Shown here: positions 11,491 to 24,115 of the stretch, one piece after another
Numbering within the stretch: the first letter of the stretch is position 1
Layout: the number at the start of each line of letters is the position of its first letter
Source of the DNA: Tamarix chinensis
Lineage: Eukaryota; Streptophyta; Magnoliopsida; Caryophyllales; Tamaricaceae
Length of the DNA: 64,000 nt
Assembly (NCBI GenBank): GCA_030549775.1
Contig: CM060174.1
Coordinates: 47,038,707 to 47,102,706, forward strand
Reading direction: 5' to 3'
Notes under the pieces: generated by a model
Told to the model about the DNA's origin: nothing
Seen by the model: only the letters and a program-made list of their open reading frames with translations
Databases searched by the model: none
Program-made: the position numbers and the translations under genes

Positions 11491-13782
11491 TTTTCATTTG
11501 TATAGAGTTGTGTTTCATTTTAATATATGATTTTCATGATCCAAATATCTCTATCTGATTTAAAATTTTATGTTCATATTAATTAGTGAATGAGTGTTAG
11601 TTGGGATCTTAGAGTTAATTTTCATCAATTTGTGCTGTGTATGTGTTAAAATTTTATGCTATATGTGTTCCCATGTCTAATTTAGTATGTTACATTTGTT
11701 TCATGTTAGTTGAGCCTTTTTAGTTTTCCTTTCTTTTGGTTGTGTGTGAGGGTTAGGTTTAGCTTATTCCAAGAGGATATAAATTTTGATGGGTGTGAAT
11801 TAGTGGCTTTAACCTAGGTTTGAGTGATTGGGATGTGCTTTGTATATAGATTGTAAGGATGTACTATTTGGAATAGAAGGATGAATTAGAGATTGTTGGG
11901 AACTTGTAATATAATACCTAATTTGAGGCTAAGGGAAATATAACTATGAAGTTCACATTAAGAATTTTAAGGATGTGGTTAATTAAAGAGTTGGGTGAAT
12001 AGAAGGTAATTCATCAATTAGTGGAGAGGTGAGGAGACTTATACTAAGGTAGATCATATGTTTAGGACTAAATATGGATAATTTATCTATGATGACCTTT
12101 ATAGATCCTTGATGGGAACCACTCTGCTTGGAAGATTAATGGATAATATTTTATGCTAGGAGGTGATAGTAGATAGGAATACATGAAAAGGTTGGTAGAA
12201 AAAATTAAATGTAGGAGTATGAATACATTTTAGAGGCTTTAATACTTATTGATTTAGATAAGTTGAGGTAAGAGGGAAAAGTAATATGATCTTGAGTTTG
12301 GCAAGGGTTTATAGTTTTTAAATTGATCAAAGTGTTCTAAAAATTTAGTAGCCATATAAGTATTAAGGTTAAATAATAGGTTTGATTTTGGTGTCTTGTC
12401 AGAAACAAGGGTTTGTAGAGAGTGTTATGCATGAACATGGGTAATTGTGATGGGAGTTTAATTTATGTTTCCAAATTCATGTTACCTTGAAGGATAAATG
12501 ATGTGTGATATATTTTTAGTTGTTCTTAGTTCATATTTAATGCTTGATGTGGTTTTGTGTGTCCTACTTATAACATAGCTTTGAGGGACAGGTCTTAGTA
12601 GTATAAGCTACCTTTGGTTTTATCTTTATTTCAAGTGTTTAACTTAATGCGTTAGATAGTTTTTTAGATGTTTTAATTGCATTTATCTTGATCTTTATTA
12701 TCCATGTTTTTATTTCCCTAGTTTATCTCTTTTTAAGTGACAATTATCCCATTAGGTTGTCCTTGATCTTGTGTGTCCTATTATCTTGATGATTTCTCAA
12801 GGTTTACATTGGTGGTTAGAGCTTGAATATAATATTGTAATGTTTTGACTAAAAAATGACACACTTTTGACGTTAGAAAAACTAAGATGATGATTTGAAT
12901 GATATGTAGGAGTAATGTTAGGTGATCGTAGGATGAAACAACCTTTATAAAAGGAAAGGTTGTAAGTTTGGGATTTTGTATGCATAGGTCAAATGCTTGT
13001 TGAAGATTTTGTTGTATGAATTTGGATTGACATTTTGGGGAAGTCTCTTATTCTTGAAGACTTTCTATTGATACCAATTTGATGTTATGGAATGGAAATA
13101 AAAGAGTGGTTAAATAATGGTTGATAGACGAAGTAATGTTAAGGGTAAAGATTTTGGCTATTTGAGATTGTATGTGTTTTGATATTATTTTCCATTGGAT
13201 ACCTTCCTAATAATGAATTTTAGGCTCACAGTATCATTTAAGGAGGGTAGCAATGATTTTTTCTCATTGGCATCATCAAAGAGTTAATACTTTTGTATAA
13301 GGAAGAATGGCATCAAGGGATTGATAGTAGTGTAGTTCTTTGAACGACTTGTGATTATTAAGGAAACCAGAAGTTGGAGTTGTTAGGTACCATATGGTAA
13401 CTACGGGTTAAACATGGTGAGACATTTTAGGGTGTAAAAGTATTTTATCAGTGTAGATGTTTTGGTTTTATACATAGGTTCCTTTGTTAGTTGTTGGATC
13501 TACTATAGTATAGCTTCTGTTGTTTAGTACTCATATTTTTATCCTCTTAGTACATTTTTTTGTCCTTGTCATGTGCTCCTTTATAGTTTCATGTTCTTGT
13601 TTTCTTTTGGACCCTTAGTTTCTTAATTCCCATATTCTTGGAGCTTTTGATTATTTTTTCTCGCTATGTATCTTTTTCCATTGTACTCCCTTGATTTCTT
13701 TTCAGATTGAATTCTTATTAACTATTATGTATTAAACTTCAATTTCCATCCCTTCCAACTTGAACTTTGAGACAAAGATCCT
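11491..13782 (+). mobile_element. Internal region of the G/H element, no genes seen
   Basis: About 2.3 kb between a primer site and a polypurine tract. I searched all frames for gag zinc knuckle, protease, YxDD reverse transcriptase, RNase H and integrase motifs and saw none; the longest frames are about 60 codons. The last 40 bp (GAACTTTGAGACAAAGATCC) resemble the sequence just before the 3' LTR of chromovirus-type gypsy elements. An earlier AAGGAGGGTAGCAATG at 13238 looks like a second copy of the polypurine region. It is either a non-autonomous element or one decayed past recognition. Confidence 0.45.
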
Positions 13783-13785
13783 TTT

Positions 13786-13793
13786 AAGGGGGG
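13786..13793 (+). other. Polypurine tract of the G/H element
   Basis: AAGGGGGG, followed by TAGTGA and then TGTATACTACA, the start of LTR H. This is the expected plus-strand priming site next to a 3' LTR. Confidence 0.55.
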
Positions 13794-13799
13794 TAGTGA

Positions 13800-16385
13800 T
13801 GTATACTACATTTCTCAAAAAACCTAACATGCTTAAAAACTTTAATATTTATAAATAAAGTTATATTATTTTACATATTTTATTACATTCTTTATCAAAT
13901 TAAAAACCCTTGCTTATTTTTCAAGACATTTCATTATCATTTGCCTGCCCTTTGTTAACGTTTTAACTTCTATGAGACTTTTGAGTAACTTTTGGCCTTT
14001 GAAATCTTTCCAAACTCTTATAAAATTTGGATATTTAAAATATTCATATTCTTCTAAGTCGCCTAGGTTTTTTAAGATACAAAATTGAGTTGTTGGTAAA
14101 AAGATACCATTTAGCACACCAATATGCCTCAAACACACTTTAAGATCCCAAATAACCCTTTTAGGTATCCAAAATTTATGAAACATCAAGGATCACTATA
14201 TTTTAAATTTATCGAGCATAAAATGATATACAACTATTATATAACCATTTCTTTTTCTCATTCAGATAACTTTGGACATAATAAGTTATTTAATGTTATT
14301 TTTCTTCCTTTAATCTTTATTTCATCTTGTGAGGATCTATCCTAACTATTAATTATTGATTAGTATGGATGAGAATCCCTACTTTATGCCCTTATAATTA
14401 CTTGGCCCTTTCCCTTGGAGGCAATGAACTTGGATTTTTCTTCTTTGTAGATATTTATCATAAATATGTCAAGTTAGCATGATTTTAAGTTTTATGGATC
14501 ATTCTAGGACATTCATTTACTTCTCCATGTTGTGCCATGACTGTTTCTAATACACCTTAATAATTTGATGGAAATATCATCTAAAATCTTAATTTTTATG
14601 TCTTCACCTAATTACCCCACTACCCTTCCTTTTCTACATTTAACATGATTTTTTCTTTCTTATTTCTCCCCTTATCCTCTACCAAAACTCTCCCTCTTAT
14701 ATCCTTCCTCATTTTCATCTATCATCATATATCTTTCCTTTCATTTTAGAAAAATCTTCCTCAAGTTTTCCACCATGATTGAAAGCTTGGAATTCTTTAG
14801 CTTCAAGATGATAACTACTCTTCATAAATTTATCTTTTATTCTCCTTTTCTATTATCTTCCCTTTTCCTCCATCTTATTCCTTCTTTTTCTCCTCCATTT
14901 TGGAAACTCTAGCGTCCACTTTCTCAAATGTTGAAGCTTAGTTTTCTTCCAAATTTAAGATAAGAAATGACTTTCCTTTTCTCTTTGATTTTACCTTCTT
15001 CTATTTTGTTATTATGTGTTGCTATTTGCTTATATTTCCATAGTTTTTTTTAGGTCCATGGAGGTTTATGGAAGATTTGGTTTTGTTTTTAAGCTTTATT
15101 TGATGTTGCCGATTAAGAGTTTAAGATTGTAAGTAAGATCTTATTACTACACATAAGCATGTTTACCTTTATGAATTAATGGATTTAGATCATGTTTTGG
15201 TGGATGTGGGTTTTGGTCCAATTTGGAGATTTTGAGGGTGTTGTAATTTTTATTAAATTGATTACACCATGTTATTGATATTTAAATATAGATGAAATTT
15301 AACTTTAAACATGCTTTTATTTGAGTTTTTTTAGATGCTCTAAATTATGTTTAAAGATTTGATGAGTTTAGATGAGTTTGAATATTCTTGAGTGCTCTTA
15401 ATGTTCTTGTGGGATCATGATGATTTATTAGATTTTGTTAATTAGTTGGTACCATGAAAAATCTTTGTAATTAGTAGACAAACTTTGATATATGATATGT
15501 TATCTAAAAAACATGATAAGGATCTTTAGTTTTGATTGAATGTTCTCAGCATGTTCTTAATTATATTCAAAATGTTCTTGGCTTATCCTAAGTAGGGTTT
15601 AATTTAGGATTAATCATGCTTTTAGAATAATGAGTTATAGAAACATTATATTTATCCTTAAAAGGCTTTTAGCATGATCTAGGGCTAAAGGCTAGCCATG
15701 ACCTTTGGCTATTAACCTTTAATCCTAGTAAATAGTAATTAAGCATAAATAGTAATTCTTGATGACTAGTAGTTTCTGGTAATAATTTTTTTTTGGTTTT
15801 TATTTTTAATCTTCTTGGTATAAAAAAATTTTTTTCCATCTAGTGCTAATTGGTGAGTTTTCACAAGTAGTAAATTTTTCAAAATTTTTTGTGAGACCTT
15901 ATGTTGACGTGGTTAAGCTATTTATATTTACATTTTACAATATTTTTTGTCCAAACAATTAAAAGGTGGTTTTTTATGCTATTTTTTTAAACTGGTCCAA
16001 AATTTGCTTATGCATGATTAAAAAATATTAGTATCAAGTAATATAATGTGATAATGTGTTTTGTGTGATATATGCTTATGTGTGATAGTTAAGTCTTACT
16101 CAATACAATAGAAATATTGATATGGAACCATTTTATTTTTCATACAGTTATCTTATCCTTTTCTTACGTGAGGTTAAGAGTGTAGAGTACTTGGATGGAT
16201 CCTTAAGAGTTTTGGTTTAGATTATTGGGATCCCATATTATATTTCTCTCAGATCTTATTGAGCTTTGTTAGATATAGTGATCTTAAATTTTTATATACT
16301 TATTTTAATTCTTATATTTAACTTAGGTTAAGTGACTACCATATATGACTCAATCATTTTAAAGAAAGATTACATATGTTGTCTT
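13800..16385 (+). mobile_element. LTR copy H (3' LTR, truncated)
   Basis: It begins TGTATACTACATTTC right after the polypurine tract. Its last 300 bp match the end of LTR G, but the final 70-100 bp with the GGGGATGCTACA-like terminus are replaced by LINE sequence near 16390. A pyrimidine-rich region at 14550-14760 and a mini-exon-like segment at 15054-15128 are as in the other copies. G's 30-bp tandem repeat is absent here. The 73- to 91-codon frames near 14 kb match nothing I recognise. Confidence 0.55.
15054..15128 (+). other. Mini-exon-like segment of LTR H
   Basis: The acceptor-like CATAGTTTTTTTTAG precedes GTCCATGGAGG, and 75 nt later ATT is followed by GTAAGTAAGATCTTATT, a strong donor match. 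This is the equivalent of the segments in LTR copies A, B, E and F. Confidence 0.4.
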
Positions 16386-16389
16386 TCTA

Positions 16390-18118
16390 AATCATTTACT
16401 AATGTGGAGATAAATCTGGTGCTATGGTCCATTTGAGATGTGAAAGCACCTAACCTCGATGGTTTCTCTACTATATTCTATAAGCAATTATGGTATATGA
16501 TCACAACTATTTTGGAATTCTTAGATACTAGTTAGGTAATGAAATAGAGTGACAATACCCTTAACAATCTTATCCCTGAAAAGGCTCATGCTACTAAGGT
16601 AATATATTTTATGCCCAACTTTTATTATAATGTGGCTTTTTATTTAATTACAAAGATAATTGCAAATAGGTTGAAGAGTTGTTTGATAAATGTCATCACT
16701 AATACATAAAGGGCCTCTATTTAAAGGAGGAACATGGCTTAGAATATTCTTTTAACAGTACAGTGGATTAGGGAGTATAATAGTAAAATATCCTCCCCTA
16801 AATGTATGAAGAAGGTAGACTCGAGGAAAGCTTATGATATAGTTAATTGGGATTTTTTAAGGCCTCCTTTATTGGGTTAGGGTTTTACACAACTTGATCT
16901 AACAGATCATGGCCTATGTCACCATAACCTCATTTTAAATAGTTATAAATGGGAACGCATCTTATTTCTTTGAAGGTAGATGTGGCTTTATGCAAGGGTA
17001 TCCAATATCCCTATATCTTCTTTTGATTTTCCTAGAGTATTTTAATAGGTTGCTCAAGATGATAAATTATGCTATGAGATTCTACTTCCTCCCTAAATTC
17101 CATAAGATGGGCATTACACATATTGCTTTACCTACCTAAGTGTGAAGATAGTGTTAGTGTCAAGGAACTTTACAATTGGAATACTAGTATCTTATGCATA
17201 TATTATTTCTATATCGAAGGTAAGAAGGACTCTTTATGGTGCAAATGGGTTCACCACTTTTACTTAAAGTGAAAAACCATAAAGGGATTTGTGGAAAACC
17301 TTAACTTGTCTTCTATGGTGAAGGTTCAATGCCAAATCAAAGATGAGTTGTGTGCATAGGTTGGTGGTACTAAATAACTTGTGAGTTACTTGAAAGCTAG
17401 AATACTCGAGGAAAATTTTAAATGAAGGAAACATATGATTTTTTAAGACCTAAGTTATAAAAAAAGTAAACTTATGTTTTTTTAAGATCTAAACGTGATA
17501 AGATTAAAGGAAAGGGTAATGCATAGAGATCTATTTAGGTGTAGAGGCAATAGGTTAAATACAAAGAACATATTACAATACCTTGAAATCACCTATGAAT
17601 TTCCCTTCTAATTTATTTCCATTAAGAGTCATGACCACCTATTCTTTAGATATGAGATAAATGACTAATTTTGGGAGGAAATAAATATATTATTATGAGT
17701 TAATAGAGGCTTCACTACCCTACCTAGAGAACTAAGAGAAATCAAGAAGTGCGAGAGTAAAAAGAACATGCTGCACACCTAGGCTAGAATAGCAAGTCTA
17801 GCAAAAAATATATACCACCTTTGGATTGAAAGAAATGTTGTAAATTTTAGGAACTCAAACCCTAATTTTAAGGTCATCACTATTTTAATTAATATGACTT
17901 TCTATAGGGTCCTCAACTATATCCATACCAATGTGCCTTGTAATTTAGTTGTGATTCTTGAGATTCTTTTGTATTATGTGTTATTATCCTATAACGATTG
18001 AAAATAGTATTGATTGAATTGTGGTTGGTTTTGCTTCTTGAAGGTTGTTATAATTTTGTGTTTATAGGTATGACAAAACCTTTACATGATTAATTAATGC
18101 CTCCCTAGGTGTAGTGTG
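16390..18118 (+). pseudogene. LINE reverse transcriptase remnant
   Basis: Plus-strand frames give a broken plant LINE ORF2. About 16440-16500 reads VKAPNLDGFSTIFYKQLW (normally KAPGPDGF...FFK). About 16810-16860 reads KVDSRKAYDIVNWDFL, the motif A block, and 16935-17058 reads INGN..FFEGR with GYPIS.YL and LEYFNRLLK, the motif B block. The catalytic block near 17105-17145 reads MGITHIAFTYL, where an FADDL-type sequence is expected, so the catalytic aspartates are gone. LWCKWVHHFYLK at about 17235-17272 belongs to the C-terminal zinc-binding region. Stops and frameshifts are numerous. The 5' part is missing, and a second LINE interrupts it at 18131. Confidence 0.8.
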
Positions 18119-18130
18119 TTTATCTATGAC
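18119..18130. repeat. Left target-site duplication of the full-length LINE
   Basis: TTTATCTATGAC here and TTTAGCTATGAC at 22944-22955 match at 11 of 12 positions. They flank the element, with its oligo(A) tail, read as oligo(T), on this side. Confidence 0.6.
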
Positions 18131-18199
18131 TTTTTTTTAGAGAAAGGAAAATTTTATATCTTTATGAAAAGTTACATCCAATTCTATAGAAATGATCTA

Positions 18200-21100
18200 T
18201 ATAACTTACATAACCTCCAAACTTAGCCATCGACTAGGATGATTACATATAGAAGACAAAGAAAAAGAAATTTGGTAAACAATCCGTTTCATATTCCACC
18301 TAATACTAGAGAAAATATGAGCATTCTTTGCCTTCTAGATCTCATAAAGACTTATAGCATAAAAAGCACACTTAAGTTAGGACTTAATGACTCCTCTACC
18401 TCGAGAGCATGAGAAACCCTTTAACACAATAGGCCAAGAAGAAGGAAAGCTTCTTCCACCCATAATAACTCTAATAGAGTGCCAAATCTGCTTCATAACA
18501 GCATATTACATCAAAAAATGGAGAATGCTTTCATTTTGGTGAGAAAAAATAACATTGTTGGTCTATGGAGGGATTGAATTTATCCATAAGATCCTTTGTG
18601 GGAAGTCTAGACTGTGTAGCCAGCCAGAAAATAAACATGTGTTTGGTGCAGCAGGATTACACCACACTGTCCTCCACTATGGTACTTTTGGGGCCTTAAA
18701 TCTTATAAAATCATAAATCTCTAAAATCTTATATTTAGAGTCAACTTGTAGCAGCTGAAAACCTGATAATAGTAGTGGTCTTAATACAAAAATCCTTTGT
18801 AGGATCCAAGAAGCAGTGGTAGGCAGATTACAAGAAGAAACTTTATGCTGCTTGATATAATAAGAATGAATCCATTTAATGCAAAAGGAATCCTTTTTCA
18901 TGCACAAATTCTAGAGATGTTTTCCCTTTGCAACTAAATTCCATGAATGCAGATCAATAATACCAAGGCCCCATTCCTTCTTAAGTAAACAAACATATTT
19001 CCATGCAAGAAGAGCTCGTTTGTTGGGCGTAATATTTCCTATGTATAGGAATGGTCGATATAAATATATAATCTACACCAATAATTTTTTGGGAAGGAGA
19101 AACATATGGCTCCAGAACATGGTTATGCCAAAAATGACAGACTTCGGCAATTTCAACCTTCCTGCATATGATAGCAAATGATTGGACCAATGCTACAATC
19201 TTCCTGTAACCTTTTGAAGCAAAGAGAGCATACCAACTATTTTAAGCTTAGAAGCATCCAAAGGAACCCCTAGATATTTTAAAGGGAACCTACCCTCCTA
19301 GAAATGCAAATAAGATAAAATCAAATCTTTCAAATTATGAGAAATACCCCCAAAGAAATAGAACTCTTCTTTAGACTAATGTGAAGGCCTGACACTACAC
19401 TAAAATCCTGAAAAATCTCCTTGATAGCTAAAACAGAATCCAAATTAGCCTTGCAGAATACTAGAAGGTCATCTACAAAGGCCAAATTGATTATCTTCAA
19501 CCTTTTACACTTAGGGTGACCACGAAACCCTGCTTTGAACCATAGTGACTACAACATCCTACTCAAATATTCCATAACCATTACAAAAAGATAGGGAGAT
19601 AAAGGATCCCATTGCCTTAACCCTCTCTTACCTTGAAAATACTCCAACACACTATTGTTGAGAGATAAAAAATAATTAATATTTGAAACATAGGCCATAA
19701 GTAGCCTCACCACATGCAGAGGAAAATGCATCCCTAGCAGCACTTTTTCCAAAAAACACCAACTGACAAAATCATAAGACTTCCTAATATCCATCTTAAG
19801 TATGCATCTTGGAGAAATATTCTTCCTTTTATACAAGTGAATCAATTCATGAGCCAACAAACTATTATCTCCAATAATCCTTCCTTTGACAAAACCATCC
19901 AGAGATGTATAGGATTAATTGCAACCGGCCAGCTAGAATCTTGGCCAAAACCTTATAAAGAACATTAAAACAAGCTATGGGTCAAAAATTAGTCACACAC
20001 TGGGCTCATGCTGATTTTGGAATAAGAGTAAGCTTGGTGTGACCCAAGAAAGCAGGAACCACGATAGTTTGAAATATATTCTTCATCAACTGCCAAACAA
20101 CATCTCCTAGATAAGACCATGCTGCTTTAAAAAACCCTGTAGTGAACCCATCAGGTCCAGGCGCTTTATATTGACCAATAGACCATAGAACTTCTTTGAC
20201 TTCCTACTTAGAAATAGGTGTCAATCATAGTTGATGGTGTTCCAAAGATATTGATGGCCCCAAATGCAAAATATCCTTTAAAATGATGCTTGAAGAAGGG
20301 CTAGAAGTCCTTAGTAACTCTTTATAATATGATACAAAAGCATGATTAATCCCCTTTGCAAAATAAATCCAATGGCCATCATTGGCTTGAATCCTGTGCA
20401 CCAAGCTCTTCATCTGTCTAGCCTTTATAACTGAGAACAAAAAGTGAGAATTTGAATCTCCCAGATTAAGTCACTTAATTCCAGACTTTTGTTTGAAGAA
20501 ACTCTCTTCACATAAAGTATAATGTTCATACTATTTTAGTCATTTCCTCTCCTCCTGCTGTAATTCAGAATTCTGAGGTTGAAGGTCTAGATGAGAGTGA
20601 ATCATGTTACGCCTTCTTTTCATCTCCCGCACCCTAATGGAAATACGACCAAACTTTACCTAATTAAAATTCTTCAATCTAAACTTCAACTCCCTGAGCC
20701 TGTTCTTAAACTTACCAGCCATAGATCCAGCTGTAGGTTGACTCTATATAGATGCAACCAGGGGAAGAAACTTTAGATCCAGAGTCCACATATCAAAAAA
20801 CCTTGAATTATTTCTTGAACCGAAAAACCCTTGCAGCAACATGCACCAATGCTGGCCTATGATCAGAGAAAAGAGGATCCATAAACTCTACCTTTGAAGA
20901 TGGAAAAGAAGAAGACCAAAACATGTTCACCAAAACCCTATCTAATTTGGCCATGATTCTGTTCTCACCCAAACTTCTATTGGACCAAGTAAATTTCAGC
21001 CCTGAGAACCCCAAATCATGTACCATAAGAGAATTAAAGCATTCTCTAGCATCATTAACAACATTCAAATTCACTGCATTGCCTTGGAACTTCTTATTAG

Positions 21101-21530
21101 CCTACAACACAACATTAAAGTCTCCCAAAAAAAAATCTAAGCCTCTCTATCAACCTTATGCTCACATAACCAACTCCAAAGTCTTTTCCTATTTTCCCCA
21201 GCATTAAAAGAAGGTAGCATAAACATGAATATCAAAATCCACCCCAGATACTGCCGCATGCATTGCCTGCTCACAGCTTACAATAACATGCAAATCCCAT
21301 AGAGACTTATCCCATATATACCAAATCCTGCCATTAGGATACTGGTCATAATTGATTAACCTCATCCAATTTTGCCCTAATCTACCACATCCTTATCAAC
21401 CTTATTACTTTTGATCCTAGTATCAACCAGCCCCATAAGGGACACTTTATGCATTGCTAATCAGTTCTTTAATTCCTTTTGTTTGTAAGGCTTATTCAAG
21501 CCTCGAACATTCCAAAACCCTATCATGAAT
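18200..21530 (-). pseudogene. LINE ORF2: endonuclease and reverse transcriptase (broken)
   Basis: Endonuclease: 21375-21200 reads NYDQYPNGRIWYIWDKSLW, followed by GDFNVVL near 21120 and an 88-codon open piece (21074-20808) ending in the SDHRPALV active-site motif. Reverse transcriptase: the domain starts near 20180 (YKAPGPDGFTTGFFKAAW). A 103-codon open piece (19860-19549) holds MDIRKSYDFVSW (motif A) and GKRGLRQWDPLSPYLF (motif B, with Trp for the usual Gly). The catalytic box reads FVDD at 19479-19468, so both aspartates remain. PLKYLGVPL follows near 19285. The C-terminal zinc-binding region lies at 18900-18420. In life ORF2 nicks the target and copies the RNA there. Stops and frameshifts separate all the open pieces. 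Confidence 0.9.
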
Positions 21531-22904
21531 ATGATCAATTAGGGAATCAAGCAACACAGAATCATCAATAAGATTTTTACCTTTTGCCCTTTGTTGGTCA
21601 ATACTAGGGTCATCCAAAGATTCATACTCTCGCAAGCATTCAAATGTATTCTCTGAAGTTACCATGCAATCCTTCCCTGCAGTAGAGGATGAAGGTTGTA
21701 TAATTGGGCAATTATTTGGAACAGAATTTTCCTTCTGCACAAATGATTGTGATGAATCGCTTTGAACATTTCTCCACTAGATCTGAGTCACCCCTCCAAC
21801 CCTAGGATTGTTCTCATTCTGCTTAAGGTTTGAAGCTGGATGCTTATGAAGCTCTTTAGCCTTGAAATAGTTCTCAGTTGAATGTCTAGATTCACTACAT
21901 ATAGAACAGAATGCAGGCCTCCATTCATAAATTTTTTTTTAGCTCAACACCTTCACATTAGGGTCCATGATTTCTACTAACTCCGGTAGCCTCTTTGACA
22001 CATCAACCTCTACCATCATATAATCATAGGAGATTCTATCACTTGTAGAAGTAATTCCATCCAAATACAATGATATTTTCATAGCACTACCTATCCTGCT
22101 TAATGAATCAATGTCCTAATATTCTAGGGGTAGGTTTATGAGCTTAATCCATAAGGGAAAAAACTGAAACTTTTCTTTCAAAAATTAGAATTTTTAATGC
22201 CATGCCTTTAAATTGAATGGTCTATTCATGAATGACCAATAGGGCTTTGAAAGTAGCCAATCCCTATCCTCCTAAGAATCAAATTTGAAAATAAAAAAAC
22301 CTTGATCATGTAACAAAACCTTCAGTTCCTTCACACCCTGCCAATTTCTTTTAACAAATCCTACCATTTGTCTCAAGGAAGGCTGATACCCAATTATATA
22401 ACCCACAATAGCCCATCTCTAATCAGTACTACTATGTTCCACTTTGTCCCTCTGATGAGTCACACAAAATTTTTCCCATGCAATCGAAGGAGGAATATAG
22501 TGCAGTTGGGATCCCATAGAGGCCAAACAGTTATCTACAACTTTGTCTTTCCAAGAAGAAGGAGCAGGCCCTGGTTGATCAGCCGATACGTCATGTATCA
22601 GTTCTTGATCATATCTTTCGACATAATGTCCATAAGGATCATCAAAGGATAGACCAGCCCCAAATATCGAAGGAATCTTGGAACCCTCCTGTGCTTCAGC
22701 AGATAAATTGACATCAAGCCCTACATGTAAATTGCATGCACTTTCTGGAACAATCTCAGTCGAACCCAACACAACCACACCCTCACCCACAACATCCACA
22801 TCCTGAGGATGAATCGTAGATGATGTTTCATCTTTGGAAGGCCCAACACTACCCTTGACCACCTTCTTCTTTACCAAAGATGCTACTCTCCTCGTACGTG
22901 CCAT
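21500..22904 (-). pseudogene. LINE ORF1: DUF4283 and zinc-knuckle protein (broken)
   Basis: The start at 22904 (MARTRRVASLVKKK) opens 161 codons before the first stop; a basic N-terminus is usual for these nucleic-acid-binding proteins. Beyond the stop the same product continues: a DUF4283-like region near 22380-21960 (FPLWIKLINLPLEY, DIDSLSRIGSAMK, ISYDYMMVEVDVSKRLPEL), then a zinc knuckle near 21925-21870 reading WRPAFCSICSESRHSTENYF, with its last cysteine replaced by tyrosine. A loosely conserved acidic linker follows (82 open codons, 21740-21492). In an intact LINE this protein coats the element RNA. Four or more stops break it. Confidence 0.85.
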
Positions 22905-22943
22905 GAAGGAGGAGAGAGGAGAGAGAGGCTAAGGTTTTTACCT

Positions 22944-22955
22944 TTTAGCTATGAC
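22944..22955. repeat. Right target-site duplication of the full-length LINE
   Basis: TTTAGCTATGAC, the partner of 18119-18130 with one mismatch. The LINE 5' end (AAGGTAAAAACC on the minus strand) abuts it. Confidence 0.55.
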
Positions 22956-24115
22956 CTTTTTAAAGTTCTTTGGAGGTGTTTTCTTATTATTTTGAAATGG
23001 ATTGTTTTGATTACTAATTATGTTAGTTGGGTTGTTACTAGGATAAAGCTAGCCTATATGCATCATTAGCTGCTTATTAAGATGGATACTTCTTCATTTG
23101 TTTAGGTTGATATAGCAATTTTAGGAGCTATTTCTCGTTTACCTCTTGGTTTCATTTTGGTATACATTTTCACTATTACTTTTTCTATTTTATTGTTTAA
23201 GAAAAATAAGAGAAAGGAAAGGAAAAAAAGGAAAAAAATTAAAATAAGAAAGAGAGAAAAAGGGGGCAGATATTTTTACATTAAACGATGCTCTAATTTT
23301 CTCCAAATTTTTTTACAAGGTTCTTTAGGGGTTTATGTAGGGTAGATATACTATGCTGGGTATATTTTGTTAGTATAGTGTCTTAAATGCTGTTGGTTTG
23401 TTGGGATTGTTTTAATAGCTCATTTTCTCCCTAGTATTTTGTCGAGCATTATGGATTGTATTGTGATGTTGCTTCTACTACTATAGTTGTTTACAAATAT
23501 TAAGTATTTGTTTTATCCATCTATTTTGGCTAATCTGATGCTAAATTCTATATTGTTCTATTTTTATGATGCATAACCTATCTTGTGTTTTTTCAGTCAC
23601 CTTCATATTTTTTATAACATAATGTACACGAATGTTATTGGGTTATACAAGGCTTCAGGGCTAATTTAGATTATTTTCTTTTTTGTCGTTAGTTTTTGTG
23701 TCTATCTACAATAAAATTAGTTGATTCTTTTGGTGGATCCAATGGATCCTCCTACTATTATGAGTGTTGGTATTGATGGGAAAGGTTGTTCTTCTATCCT
23801 TGGTGTTGCCTTTGTTTTCTTTGTCATTGATCTTTTGTTGTTTTGGATAGAGAATGCCCTTAATTATTTGTTTTTTATGCTAGAAGAGGGAGTTGTCTGA
23901 CTATTTTTCCATATTGATAAGGGGTGATTGTTTGTGAATTTTTTCCTTTTTCTGTCTTATTTTCTATTGATGTTTTTTACTTGATATAACCTCATGTAGT
24001 AAATTTCTATATAGACCTTGTATCATCATGGTACATGGATTTTGTTTTTTGTTTTGGTTCTGTTACCCTAGGTATAATGTAGGGTACTTGTAATTATTAA
24101 ATTATTATATAAAAA
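22956..24115 (+). mobile_element. Possible 3' part of the older LINE
   Basis: T-rich, non-coding sequence that ends CTGTTACCCTAGGT, then GGGTACTTGTAATTATT, then an A-rich tail. This resembles the 3' untranslated end of plant LINEs. If so, it is the continuation of the LINE at 16390-18118, split by the nested element. Purine-rich DNA occurs at 23200-23265. No frame here is credible. Confidence 0.35.

Larger units (their letters stand above)
18131..22943 (-). mobile_element. Nearly full-length plant LINE (non-LTR retrotransposon)
   Basis: About 4.8 kb on the minus strand. The 3' end is a short oligo(A), seen as TTTTTTTT at 18131, and ORF1 starts about 40 bp inside the 5' end. The order is the expected one: ORF1 with DUF4283 and zinc knuckle, endonuclease, reverse transcriptase, C-terminal zinc-binding region. 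Both reading frames carry several stops and frameshifts, so it cannot move by itself. It appears to have landed in or just behind an older LINE of opposite orientation. A 1.3-kb relative of its 3' part lies at 43443-44763. Confidence 0.85.
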
